Source of the DNA: Spirochaeta sp.
GTDB taxonomy: Bacteria; Spirochaetota; Spirochaetia; DSM-27196; Alkalispirochaetaceae
DNA length: 12,030 bases
Direction: 5' to 3'
NCBI GenBank assembly: GCA_027859055.1
Contig: JAQIBO010000321.1
Location: forward strand, 1-12,030
Part shown: positions 1-6,514 of the stretch, piece after piece
Layout: the number at the start of each line of letters is the position of its first letter
How positions within the stretch are numbered: the first letter of the stretch is position 1
Notes under the pieces: model-generated
What the model was told of the DNA's origin: nothing
Seen by the model: only the letters and a program-made list of their open reading frames with translations
The model's database searches: none
Made by a program: the position numbers and the translations under genes

Positions 1-180
1 GATCTGTCGCTTCGGCGCCGCCTTTCACCGGGAACCCTGCCGTGGACCGTCAACGACCCGGCGGTAGCGGTACAGCTGCGAGATCTTGGCGCAGCGGGGC
101 TCATCGGCGACGATCCCGCCCGTCTGTTACAGGCCCTCACTGAGAACACCGGCGCTGAGACTGAACATCACGGAAGCTGA
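1..180 (+). CDS. Glycerophosphodiester phosphodiesterase family protein, C-terminal fragment
   Basis: This reading frame is open from the first base of the window and ends at TGA 178-180, so only the last 59 residues are visible and the start lies outside. The fragment contains PWTVNDP (residues 14-20) and then, after a short helix, GLIGDDP (33-39). This is the closing pattern of GDPD TIM-barrel enzymes: a 'WTVN' beta strand, a helix, then 'G-I-h-T-D-x-P'. Here Gly replaces the usual Thr before Asp-Asp-Pro. Family members hydrolyse glycerophosphodiesters to glycerol-3-phosphate and an alcohol. The catalytic His/Glu residues lie in the missing N-terminal part and cannot be checked. The last 13 bases overlap the 3' end of the convergent lipoprotein gene. 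The family call is fairly secure; the substrate is unknown. Confidence 0.72.
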   Translation, partial: DLSLRRRLSPGTLPWTVNDPAVAVQLRDLGAAGLIGDDPARLLQALTENTGAETEHHGS

Positions 181-1592
181 GGGGCAAGCTGGCGGGCCAG
201 ACGTCGGCCGGCTTCCTGAAATGCCGCCCGAATCGTTGCCTGCGCACTACTCCCTGAGATCCGCTCCGTCACGGTAACCCGAGCAAGACGTTCATCCCGA
301 CGCAGATCAAATACGACCACGTCAAGTTCTACGCGCACGCGGAATCCCTCGTTTTCATTGAATTCGAGTATACGCGCATCCCCCACGATCGCGCGATCGA
401 CCGATGAAAGAATCTCGAACGGGAGGAGATCATACAGGTCAGCTACGTCAACACGTTCCAGGGAGGAAAGCTGCTCGCGTTCAGGTCCCGAAAGATCTAC
501 CCGGCGGACGCGAAAACTTCGAGCGGCGAGTTCCCGGAGGACACCATCCATCGCGTCGGACCCGGTCATCGGATTGCCCGCGATATCCCGGTCGAGGACG
601 ACCACCGCCGTGGGTATCTCCGCGGCTTGAGAGGTCACCCGAATCCGCGTCTGCCCGCGCAGTTGCGCGGCCACCGCCTCAAGAAGGTCTTTGGTATCGT
701 CTGACTCGAGTTCTGCTTCCCAACGGTTCACAACCGACCGGAGCCATGTTGGTTCTGCGGTCACCGTGGTCGTACCGGCAAACCGGGGTGTCGGAACTGC
801 GACGGAAAACGAACCGTCAGTATCGGTTGTTGCCTCCCGACCGGTATCGCCTCGGACCCCGTCAATTAATGGGCCAACAGTTCGAACCGCGAAATCCTGC
901 CGTTCGACGGAAACGTCCCGGTCGCTGTCGGTCACTGTTACCCGGATCGACGCCGTCAACGGTTGGCCAAGCGCGACAGAAAGGTCGCCCGGTTGGGAAG
1001 AGACCGCGATTTCCGACGCGAGTAACAGAGCGTCTCGCAGCACCTGCCGACGCTCATCAACTGTAGCCGGAACCTCCCGATCAAGTGTCTCCCGAATCGC
1101 GGTGAACGCGCCATCCCGCGTTGAAGTCAGCGTCTCACCAGCCGGACGAAGCTCATCGGGACGGTCCAGCAAACCGAGATCGCTTGAGAGATCGATCTCA
1201 CGATACAAAAGGAGCTCGTAGTATTCGTAGCTACCGCGGGCGTCTATTCGTGTGTAGGTATCCTCCGCTTCCAATGCCTCAACACGGCGCTCAGCAACAT
1301 CCTCAATTCCGGAAATCGTAGTCTCGCCCAACACCCGATTGTCGCGTTCCAGGCGGCGGACGATGATCTGTTCAATCTGCCGCACCGCGTCGGTCTGAGC
1401 CGCACCTTCCGCCTCCGCCCGTTCGGTACCGCGACCGTACGCGACGAACCGATGCCCGTCAGGATCGTCCGCGGAGACACCGGTAATCCAATCCGGAGAC
1501 TGCTCAATGGGCGTCGTACACCCCCACATAAGGAAAAAAACCGGGAGAAGAATCGCAAAAAACAAAATAGCCGGTAACTTCGATGACTTCAT
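168..1592 (-). CDS. Lipoprotein C: LPP20-like N-terminal region with FlgT/CsgG-like C-terminal region
   Basis: 474 residues. A hydrophobic signal (about 6-22) ends in LMWGC with the lipidated Cys at 25; Met at -3 makes the lipobox relaxed, as is common in spirochaetes. Residues about 34-135 begin PDWITG and contain the FVAYGRG stretch followed by a long Ala/Glu-rich helix, the pattern of LPP20-family lipoproteins. Residues about 200-285 look like an Ig-like or regulatory beta domain. Residues about 312-474 have alternating beta/alpha character (TAVVVLDRD, a DRAIVGDARI strand, an amphipathic C-terminal helix), recalling the FlgT/CsgG/LpoB group of periplasmic lipoprotein accessory factors. That last resemblance is by pattern only. 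The gene is last in a three-lipoprotein operon: its ATG directly follows the TAA of the upstream gene, with a good GAAGAGAG ribosome site. It is probably envelope-anchored; the role is unknown. Confidence 0.7.
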   Translation of the reverse strand: MKSSKLPAILFFAILLPVFFLMWGCTTPIEQSPDWITGVSADDPDGHRFVAYGRGTERAEAEGAAQTDAVRQIEQIIVRRLERDNRVLGETTISGIEDVAERRVEALEAEDTYTRIDARGSYEYYELLLYREIDLSSDLGLLDRPDELRPAGETLTSTRDGAFTAIRETLDREVPATVDERRQVLRDALLLASEIAVSSQPGDLSVALGQPLTASIRVTVTDSDRDVSVERQDFAVRTVGPLIDGVRGDTGREATTDTDGSFSVAVPTPRFAGTTTVTAEPTWLRSVVNRWEAELESDDTKDLLEAVAAQLRGQTRIRVTSQAAEIPTAVVVLDRDIAGNPMTGSDAMDGVLRELAARSFRVRRVDLSGPEREQLSSLERVDVADLYDLLPFEILSSVDRAIVGDARILEFNENEGFRVRVELDVVVFDLRRDERLARVTVTERISGSSAQATIRAAFQEAGRRLARQLAPQLP

Positions 1593-2603
1593 TTAACTCT
1601 CTTCATTGTATAGAAATCTGATCTCCCGCGTAAGTGGATTCAATAAAAAACCGTACGAGCTTCCCACGAGCAGCTCGGCAATTTCTGTTCGGATACGCTC
1701 GGGGGAATCGTAAAGATGCCATACCCGGTCCCGTTCGTCCGGGATACCAAGACTCCGCAGGACCGCGTATACATCCTCGGCGGCTCGATCCGGAAATGGC
1801 GCTATCGAGAACGGCACTCCGCGTTCCGCGACCATATCGGCAAGCTCACCTCGGAGCGTAGTGATAGCGTGGCGCACCGCCGTCGGGTCGATCCGGCGGA
1901 GTGAGTTCAGGTGCGCGTCCTCGTGGGAAACACGACTCAAGACCAGCGGGCCGTGGAGTTCGGTATGCGCCTCCGTCCCCACGACTTCCGGCCCCTCGAG
2001 CCGGAGCACCGCAATAAGCGTCGTAGCGCCATAGGCGTTTCTGTCGCTCTCATCGGATTGAAACTCCGGAGTCACCGTAAGAACGATCGTACTCTCCGCG
2101 GCACCCTGTTCGAATTGAATACCCGCATCGGCAAAAAGCTGGTTGAGATACGATCGATACAAGAGTTCTTGCGCTCCCGGAGCAGTCCGCCCGCGCTGCC
2201 CGGAAATCCGAAGTGGTCGCTCTCGAATCCACGACGCAATCAAACGGCGTTGCGCCGCATCCGGTCTGTCGGGGGCTACCGTTGTCGGCGGCTCCCACGG
2301 CTCCGGCGTGTCCCCGGCATCGAAATCATCCGCCGGTAGGTCGCCTTCTGCGTTCGGAGACGGATCTGGTTCTTCTCGTTCAGGATCCGGCGCCGAAGGG
2401 ATCGGTGAAACGGGCGATTCGCCAGGCGATCGATCATCCTCCTCGCCGGCGGGGACGGAGGAACCGGTCGCCTCGCCAGCGGGGACGGAGGAACGGGTCG
2501 GCGACCGATCGGTCGGCGGGGTTGAGACGCATCCGCTCATCACGATCCCGACCAGTATCAGCGGTAAAATGGAGAACAGTAAGCGATGCACTCGGAGATA
2601 CAC
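1593..2603 (-). CDS. Lipoprotein B: hypothetical lipoprotein with proline/acidic linker
   Basis: 336 residues, starting at GTG that immediately follows the TAA of the upstream lipoprotein gene, so translational coupling is likely; no strong Shine-Dalgarno is visible. The signal peptide is followed by VMSGC with the lipidation Cys at 25. Residues about 26-112 form a Pro, Ser, Asp and Glu-rich linker of low complexity that contains a 10-residue tandem repeat (SSVPAGEATG, then SSVPAGEEDD). Such linkers usually extend a globular domain away from the membrane. The globular part (about 113-336) is mixed alpha/beta: IASWIRERPL, a TIVLTVTPEF strand, a helical AVRHAITTLRGELADMVAE stretch and a final EIRFLYNEES. 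I do not recognise a family. Its place between two other lipoproteins suggests a shared envelope complex, but this is inferred from gene order only. A downstream in-frame GTG at codon 5 is a possible alternative start. Confidence 0.75.
   Translation of the reverse strand: MYLRVHRLLFSILPLILVGIVMSGCVSTPPTDRSPTRSSVPAGEATGSSVPAGEEDDRSPGESPVSPIPSAPDPEREEPDPSPNAEGDLPADDFDAGDTPEPWEPPTTVAPDRPDAAQRRLIASWIRERPLRISGQRGRTAPGAQELLYRSYLNQLFADAGIQFEQGAAESTIVLTVTPEFQSDESDRNAYGATTLIAVLRLEGPEVVGTEAHTELHGPLVLSRVSHEDAHLNSLRRIDPTAVRHAITTLRGELADMVAERGVPFSIAPFPDRAAEDVYAVLRSLGIPDERDRVWHLYDSPERIRTEIAELLVGSSYGFLLNPLTREIRFLYNEES
1597..1604 (-). promoter_or_regulatory. Ribosome binding site of lipoprotein C gene
   Basis: GAAGAGAG lies four bases before the ATG at 1590-1592, within the last codons of lipoprotein B. 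It fixes the start of C and shows that canonical Shine-Dalgarno sites are used inside operons in this genome, in contrast to the operon-leading genes. Confidence 0.55.
2441..2500. repeat. Two-copy 30-bp tandem direct repeat in lipoprotein B
   Basis: Copies 2441-2470 and 2471-2500 are directly adjacent and match at 28 of 30 positions (differences G/A at the eighth base and C/G at the twenty-fifth). The unit length is ten codons, so the frame is kept; it encodes the doubled SSVPAGE segment in the extended linker after the signal peptide. Slipped-strand expansion or contraction here would change linker length without breaking the gene. Confidence 0.85.
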
Positions 2604-4367
2604 TTACCGTTCGGCCGCGACGGTCACGGACCCGGCGTTCACCGTATACCCGCCGGGGATCACGATAAACTGCTGATCAGAGATGAGTGGAAATGTGATC
2701 GTCCCGTCGCTGGTAATTGCCGACGAATCCCCTGCAACAAACTGCAGTTCATCAGATGAAACCGTACCGGAAACGACCGTGGGATACATGTCCGGCGAGA
2801 TTTCCGCATGAGCCGCCTCCCCATCGGGTCGCGAAACGATGATCTGGCGCCCGTTGCGCCGGACAAGGTATCGCGGAGTTCCGTCAAGGCCGTTCCAAAG
2901 CAGGTACCGGCCATCCGGGACAACTGCACGTACACCCTCAGTCGCAAGATCGACGCGCGTGCTCCGCACCGGGGCGACCCGGTCGTCCCGCGATTCATCG
3001 TGGAGAAACGTCCGATCCGCATGATGAAACCGTTCCGCGGCGGAATCAAGCCGTACCACATCGATTCCCCGGATAATCCGTCCCGCAGATCCATCGTGGG
3101 AAATCTCGAAAAACGTGTCCGGCGGTGTACCGCTTCCGGACCGATCAGTCGAAATCGGGATTGTGACCGGCAGAAACCCGCTCATCTCCGGGACAAGAAA
3201 GACGGTATCTCCGGCGTGAACGAGGAGAACGGAAAGATCCTGACCGAGATGTGCCGACGCCCGTTCCCGTGGGTAATCCACGGCAGAAACATCAAACATG
3301 CGGTTTGCAGCATCGATGAACAACGAGCGCGCCGCGTCTATTCCAATGGAGACCAGTTCATCACCGTCCTCCACAATCCGAAATGTCGTTGTACCGACGT
3401 GCTCGCCCCGAGCGAAACGCACCGTCAGTCGCACAGCCCCGGACGGTTCAGGAAGTACGTTGTAGGGGGCACGAATCCGTCCCCCGTCTGCGATCCGATA
3501 ACCCAACTCCTCATCCCGTACGTCGAGAATAACATCGCCTTCAGTCTCTATGGGGCGAAACGCCCCGGACGCGCGGTCGGTATCGGGTGCGGCACGACCG
3601 GTGAAGCGGTACCGTAACAGAACACGTTCGTCAGGATCACGTTCGGGCGGGGTATCGCGGATAAAAACATCGGTTTCCGCGGTGATCGAACTGGTAAGCG
3701 AGACATCGACTCCCTCATCGGGGCCCCACGGAAACAGTTCAGCCGCCACGGTATGCACGCCGACTCGACCGCCGGGCGCAAATACCGCCTTTTCGGCGCC
3801 CCCATCAACATACCCGGCTCCGATCGGCGACCCTTCAAAGAACCATTGAATATACGGCCGCGCCCCAACCCCGGGAACGATGTCTGCAACCGCCACCGCT
3901 TCGGCATCGGCTCCGACGGTAGACGGATAGACACTGACGCTGTCAAAGCTCGGCGGACTCGAGATCACAAATATCTGCCGGTCGTCGGTGAACAGAAGTT
4001 CATCACCGCGGTACGCCTCCACGCGGAGGTTATACGGCCCCGGTTGTGGGCGGGGGAGTTCGACCGCCGGAAGTGTCGGTTCAAGAAGCTGCGCTTCAGT
4101 AAAGGAGAGTTCACCGGAAAGCGTACCGTCCGGCTCGCGGAGTTCCACCGTCATCGATGTCGCCCGGGACATTTCATCTTCCGGATACTCCAGCTGAATT
4201 GAAAGCGGCTCATCCGGGGAGACGACCGCCCCCGCGGCGACCGTGCTCAGCTTGGGCCCTTCCGGTTCATCGAGGGATGAGAAGAGATCGGCGTTTTCGG
4301 TACATGAAAACAATAGTACTGTCAGGACTGCCACGGTCACTCCACGGAGCCGGGCGTACGTTCCCAT
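2604..4367 (-). CDS. Lipoprotein A: large beta-rich hypothetical lipoprotein
   Basis: 587 residues from the ATG at 4365-4367. A TTG nine bases upstream is in frame but overlaps a probable -10 box, so I prefer the ATG. Residues 2-21 form a signal peptide ending LLFSC, with Cys22 as the lipidation residue. The mature protein is almost wholly beta-predicted. Residues about 45-137 read like an Ig/fibronectin-type module (a PGPYNLRVEAYRGDELLF stretch closes it). Residues about 140-235 look like a second Ig-like module (YIQWFFEGSPIG). From about 250 to 400 there is a jelly-roll-like region (LLRYRFTGR, GAVRLTVRF, LFIDAANRMFDVS) similar in rhythm to LamG/concanavalin-like laminin domains. No catalytic motif is visible. 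It is the first gene of a three-lipoprotein operon. A surface or periplasmic binding or structural role is an inference; no family is assigned. Confidence 0.75.
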   Translation of the reverse strand: MGTYARLRGVTVAVLTVLLFSCTENADLFSSLDEPEGPKLSTVAAGAVVSPDEPLSIQLEYPEDEMSRATSMTVELREPDGTLSGELSFTEAQLLEPTLPAVELPRPQPGPYNLRVEAYRGDELLFTDDRQIFVISSPPSFDSVSVYPSTVGADAEAVAVADIVPGVGARPYIQWFFEGSPIGAGYVDGGAEKAVFAPGGRVGVHTVAAELFPWGPDEGVDVSLTSSITAETDVFIRDTPPERDPDERVLLRYRFTGRAAPDTDRASGAFRPIETEGDVILDVRDEELGYRIADGGRIRAPYNVLPEPSGAVRLTVRFARGEHVGTTTFRIVEDGDELVSIGIDAARSLFIDAANRMFDVSAVDYPRERASAHLGQDLSVLLVHAGDTVFLVPEMSGFLPVTIPISTDRSGSGTPPDTFFEISHDGSAGRIIRGIDVVRLDSAAERFHHADRTFLHDESRDDRVAPVRSTRVDLATEGVRAVVPDGRYLLWNGLDGTPRYLVRRNGRQIIVSRPDGEAAHAEISPDMYPTVVSGTVSSDELQFVAGDSSAITSDGTITFPLISDQQFIVIPGGYTVNAGSVTVAAER

Positions 4368-4403
4368 AGTTACCAATATACATCACAACCCGGACGGAAC
4401 CAA
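4365..4403 (-). promoter_or_regulatory. Candidate promoter of the three-lipoprotein operon
   Basis: On the minus strand TTGGTT (4398-4403) and TATATT (4375-4380) are 17 bp apart, and the -10 ends seven bases before the ATG at 4365-4367. No AGGAG-like site lies in those seven bases, so a leaderless message is likely if the promoter is real. The -35 is weak (only TTG matches). The rest of the 85-base gap up to the SDR stop shows no convincing terminator, so read-through from pepT-SDR into the lipoprotein operon is possible. Confidence 0.4.
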
Positions 4404-4452
4404 CAGAAACAACCTGATTTGGAGGGAAAACGACCGCATCAGATCGGAAGGA

Positions 4453-5157
4453 TCAGCTCCACGGCGCTTTGTTCCGCCTTCGGAGTGAAATCGCGTCGGT
4501 TACCGCTGAAGGGTTCTGATCGAGAAGGGTGACAACCGCGTCTGCCACATCGTCGGGAGAAATCCGGGTTTCCGGCGAGACCTCTGGACGAAGGCGATGG
4601 AACATCTCCGTATCTACCCCACCAGGATTGATTATCTGCACGAGAATACCCTCCTCATGAAGCTCCTTCGCCAACACCTTCGTCAGACCGGAGAGGGCGT
4701 GTTTACTTGCCGTATACGCACCCTGCCCGAAATACGCCTGTTCGGATACAACCGAACCGATCACGATGATCCGGCCGGTTGCCGCGCGCAGAAGCGGCAG
4801 CAGGTCGCGAGAAAGGAGAAACGGTGCGCGCACGTTCACCGCAAACGTACGGTCCCACTCGGAAATGGTCGTATCCTCGAGCTGTGCCGCGGCTGCAAAT
4901 CCGGCATTCAGAATGAGAAGATCCAGTCCGCGGGTACACGTGGAGATCTCCGATACCAGCCGCGTAATCTCTTCGGGGCGCTCGAAATCTGCAGGAATGC
5001 AGATGTGCGTTCGGTCGTTGGATAGGCCGCATCGAACCAGCTCAAGCGCTTCGGTATCACGACCGGTCAGGATGACACGCATCTGCCGCTCCGCCAAAGT
5101 TCGGGTTATGGCGGCTCCAATTCCCCGGGACGCGCCGGTCACCAGTGCGGTTTGCAC
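4453..5157 (-). CDS. SDR-family NAD(P)-dependent oxidoreductase
   Basis: 234 residues: a classical short-chain dehydrogenase/reductase. It shows the nucleotide-binding TGASRGIG at 7-14, NAG at 84-86, the structural Asn108 (NVRAPF), the catalytic Ser135 (IGS) and Tyr148-x3-Lys152 (YTASK), then INPGGVDTEM at 176-185. All catalytic tetrad positions are present, so it should be an active cytosolic oxidoreductase. The basic residues after the glycine loop (TGRD at 31-34) favour NADPH. The substrate cannot be told: it is shorter than typical FabG and ends in an Arg-rich tail (SLRRRNKAPWS). The start is GTG, four bases after the TAA of pepT, so the two genes are almost certainly co-transcribed, though no metabolic link between them is evident. 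An 85-base gap separates its stop from the lipoprotein operon. Confidence 0.88.
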   Translation of the reverse strand: MQTALVTGASRGIGAAITRTLAERQMRVILTGRDTEALELVRCGLSNDRTHICIPADFERPEEITRLVSEISTCTRGLDLLILNAGFAAAAQLEDTTISEWDRTFAVNVRAPFLLSRDLLPLLRAATGRIIVIGSVVSEQAYFGQGAYTASKHALSGLTKVLAKELHEEGILVQIINPGGVDTEMFHRLRPEVSPETRISPDDVADAVVTLLDQNPSAVTDAISLRRRNKAPWS

Positions 5158-5161
5158 CGGT

Positions 5162-6460
5162 TTACGCCCGCACCTCAGGCCTCACCGTCGGCAACGGCGT
5201 ATCCGGAGCGACCCGTTCACTCCACAAGCGCAGTATCGTGAGGATCGTCTCGGTTGCACGCACCATCGACCGAACGGGAATCCACTCGGCGGGGCCGTGG
5301 AAGTTCAGTCCCCCGGCAAAGATGTTGGGGGTTGGCAGTCCCATCTCCGTCAGGCGCGCACCGTCGGTCCCGCCCCGAATCGGATCAAGAATGGGAGTCA
5401 CACCGATGGAGGTGATCGCTTCAGTCAGTAATTCCAACAGAAACGGATACTCCGCGATCCGGTCCCGCATATTGAGGTATTGCTGCGTCGCCGTCACGGT
5501 GATACGCGCGCGGGGATTGGCCGTCTGCAGTGCGTCAGCGAGTTTTTCGATGTAGGCTACGCGACGCCGTACCTCGTCAATTTCGAAGTCCCTGATAATC
5601 ATTTCGATCCGGGCGTGGCCGTAATCACCGGTGATTTCAACGGGGCAGTAGAAGCCGTACCGTCCGTCGGTCGCCTCGGGACTCTCGCTCTGCGGAAGTG
5701 CCGCCAGGAGCCTGCCCGCGATCGTCACTGCGTTGGCCATTTTGCCTCGGGCGCTTCCGGGGTGGATCAGGTATCCCTGGATATCGACGTGAACCCTGTA
5801 TGCGTTGAAACATTCCGCCTCGACGCTCCCCTCTTTTCCGCCATCCATTGTGTAGGCAAAGCGCGAATGCAGTTCGGTGACCGGCAACTTGTCCACACCT
5901 CTGCCTATCTCCTCGTCAGGGGTGAAGATGATCTCCAACTCGGGATGCGGGTATTCCGGATGCTGCCCGAGGAACCGGACCGCTGCCATAATCTCCGCAA
6001 CACCCGCCTTGTCGTCGGCGCCAAGCAGCGTGGTTCCGTCGGTTGTAATGATCGTCTCACCGACAAAATCGCGCAGGTCCGGGTACTCTGTGGGGTCAAG
6101 AACGATCCCGTGTCCAACGGTAAGGACACCACCATCGTAGTTCTCCCAGATGCGGGGATTCACGTCTTCACCACTGCTGTCCGGCGCGGTATCCATGTGC
6201 GCCAGGAATGCAACGGGCGGGGCGTTTACTTCGTCGTGGGCGGGCACTCTCGCGATAACGTACCCGAACTCGGTAACGGTAACATCGGTAAGGCCCAAAT
6301 CCCGCAGTTCTCCGGCAAGGATATGCGCCAGGTCGAACTGCCGTTGTGTCGATGGAGTCGTATCGGCATGACGGTCGCTCGTTGTATGGACGCGAACGTA
6401 GCGGAGGAAGCGCTCCTGTACATCTTCGGTGAGGAAATCCCGGTGTGGTTGCAGGTTCAT
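5162..6460 (-). CDS. pepT: Peptidase T (M20B tripeptidase)
   Basis: 432 residues, slightly longer than the roughly 410 of the family because of short extensions at both ends. PepT is a cytosolic two-zinc aminopeptidase that removes the N-terminal residue from tripeptides. The metal and catalytic set is complete: His88 and Asp90 in AHMDTAP, Asp149 in LLGADDKAG, Glu183-Glu184 in TPDEEIGRG, Asp206 in YTMDGG and His388 in NFHGPAEW. The peptide-binding HPGSARGKMANA (233-244) and RGGTDGARL (362-370) segments are also kept. The length and the MQ/TLLGADDKAG context fit PepT better than other M20 peptidases. The ATG at 6458-6460 has no Shine-Dalgarno, and a -10-like TATGAT lies five bases upstream. 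The gene is followed by the SDR gene with a four-base gap. Identification is confident. Confidence 0.95.
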   Translation of the reverse strand: MNLQPHRDFLTEDVQERFLRYVRVHTTSDRHADTTPSTQRQFDLAHILAGELRDLGLTDVTVTEFGYVIARVPAHDEVNAPPVAFLAHMDTAPDSSGEDVNPRIWENYDGGVLTVGHGIVLDPTEYPDLRDFVGETIITTDGTTLLGADDKAGVAEIMAAVRFLGQHPEYPHPELEIIFTPDEEIGRGVDKLPVTELHSRFAYTMDGGKEGSVEAECFNAYRVHVDIQGYLIHPGSARGKMANAVTIAGRLLAALPQSESPEATDGRYGFYCPVEITGDYGHARIEMIIRDFEIDEVRRRVAYIEKLADALQTANPRARITVTATQQYLNMRDRIAEYPFLLELLTEAITSIGVTPILDPIRGGTDGARLTEMGLPTPNIFAGGLNFHGPAEWIPVRSMVRATETILTILRLWSERVAPDTPLPTVRPEVRA

Positions 6461-6514
6461 GCGATATCATATCTGCATTTGCTTCCGCCCCGCAAGATTC
6501 CGTATATTGAGGCT
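6461..6514. promoter_or_regulatory. Divergent intergenic promoter region between pepT and the DUF2156-glnE operon
   Basis: These 54 bases separate two divergent starts. On the minus strand, TTGCGG (6490-6495) and TATGAT (6466-6471), spaced 18 bp, point to pepT; five bases separate the -10 from the ATG. On the plus strand, TTGCTT (6479-6484) and TATATT (6503-6508), spaced 18 bp, point to the DUF2156 gene; six bases separate the -10 from the ATG. Both predicted transcription starts therefore fall at or within a base or two of the A of ATG. The two promoters overlap in space, so they may exclude each other. A small inverted repeat GATAT-C-ATATC (6463-6473) covers the pepT -10 and could be an operator or chance. 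Hexamer matches are by eye; the -35 boxes are weak. Confidence 0.45.

Noticed and set aside
86..277. Small 63-codon plus-strand open frame at the left end.
   Set aside because: It conflicts with the frame-1 GDPD-like tail and with lipoprotein C on the other strand, and shows no family features.
2441..2500. The tandem repeat as a CRISPR-like or regulatory array.
   Set aside because: There are only two copies with no spacers, the unit is exactly ten codons, and it lies within a coding linker.
2808..3617. 269-codon plus-strand open frame opposite lipoprotein A.
   Set aside because: Its composition is Arg/Pro/Ser-rich shadow type, it has no recognisable domain or ribosome site, and the minus-strand gene has a signal peptide and tight operon junctions.
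4374..4376. TTG as the start of lipoprotein A, giving three more residues.
   Set aside because: It overlaps the likely -10 TATATT, and the ATG nine bases on gives a normal signal peptide; neither has a Shine-Dalgarno, so the choice is not absolute.
4430..4460. A small GATC-CTTCC-GATC inverted repeat near the SDR stop as a terminator.
   Set aside because: The stem is only four base pairs and the T-run is displaced and interrupted, so it is too weak to support.
4453..5157. Naming the SDR gene fabG.
   Set aside because: It has the generic SDR motifs only, is short, and lies next to pepT and not among fatty-acid genes; the substrate cannot be assigned.
5480..6514. Long plus-strand open frame (345 codons) running in frame into the DUF2156 gene, which could be read as an N-terminal extension.
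   Set aside because: It is antisense to pepT, whose full metal-site set proves the minus strand is coding there; the extension shows no domain, and DUF2156 homology begins just after the ATG at 6515. Long antisense frames are common in GC-rich genes.
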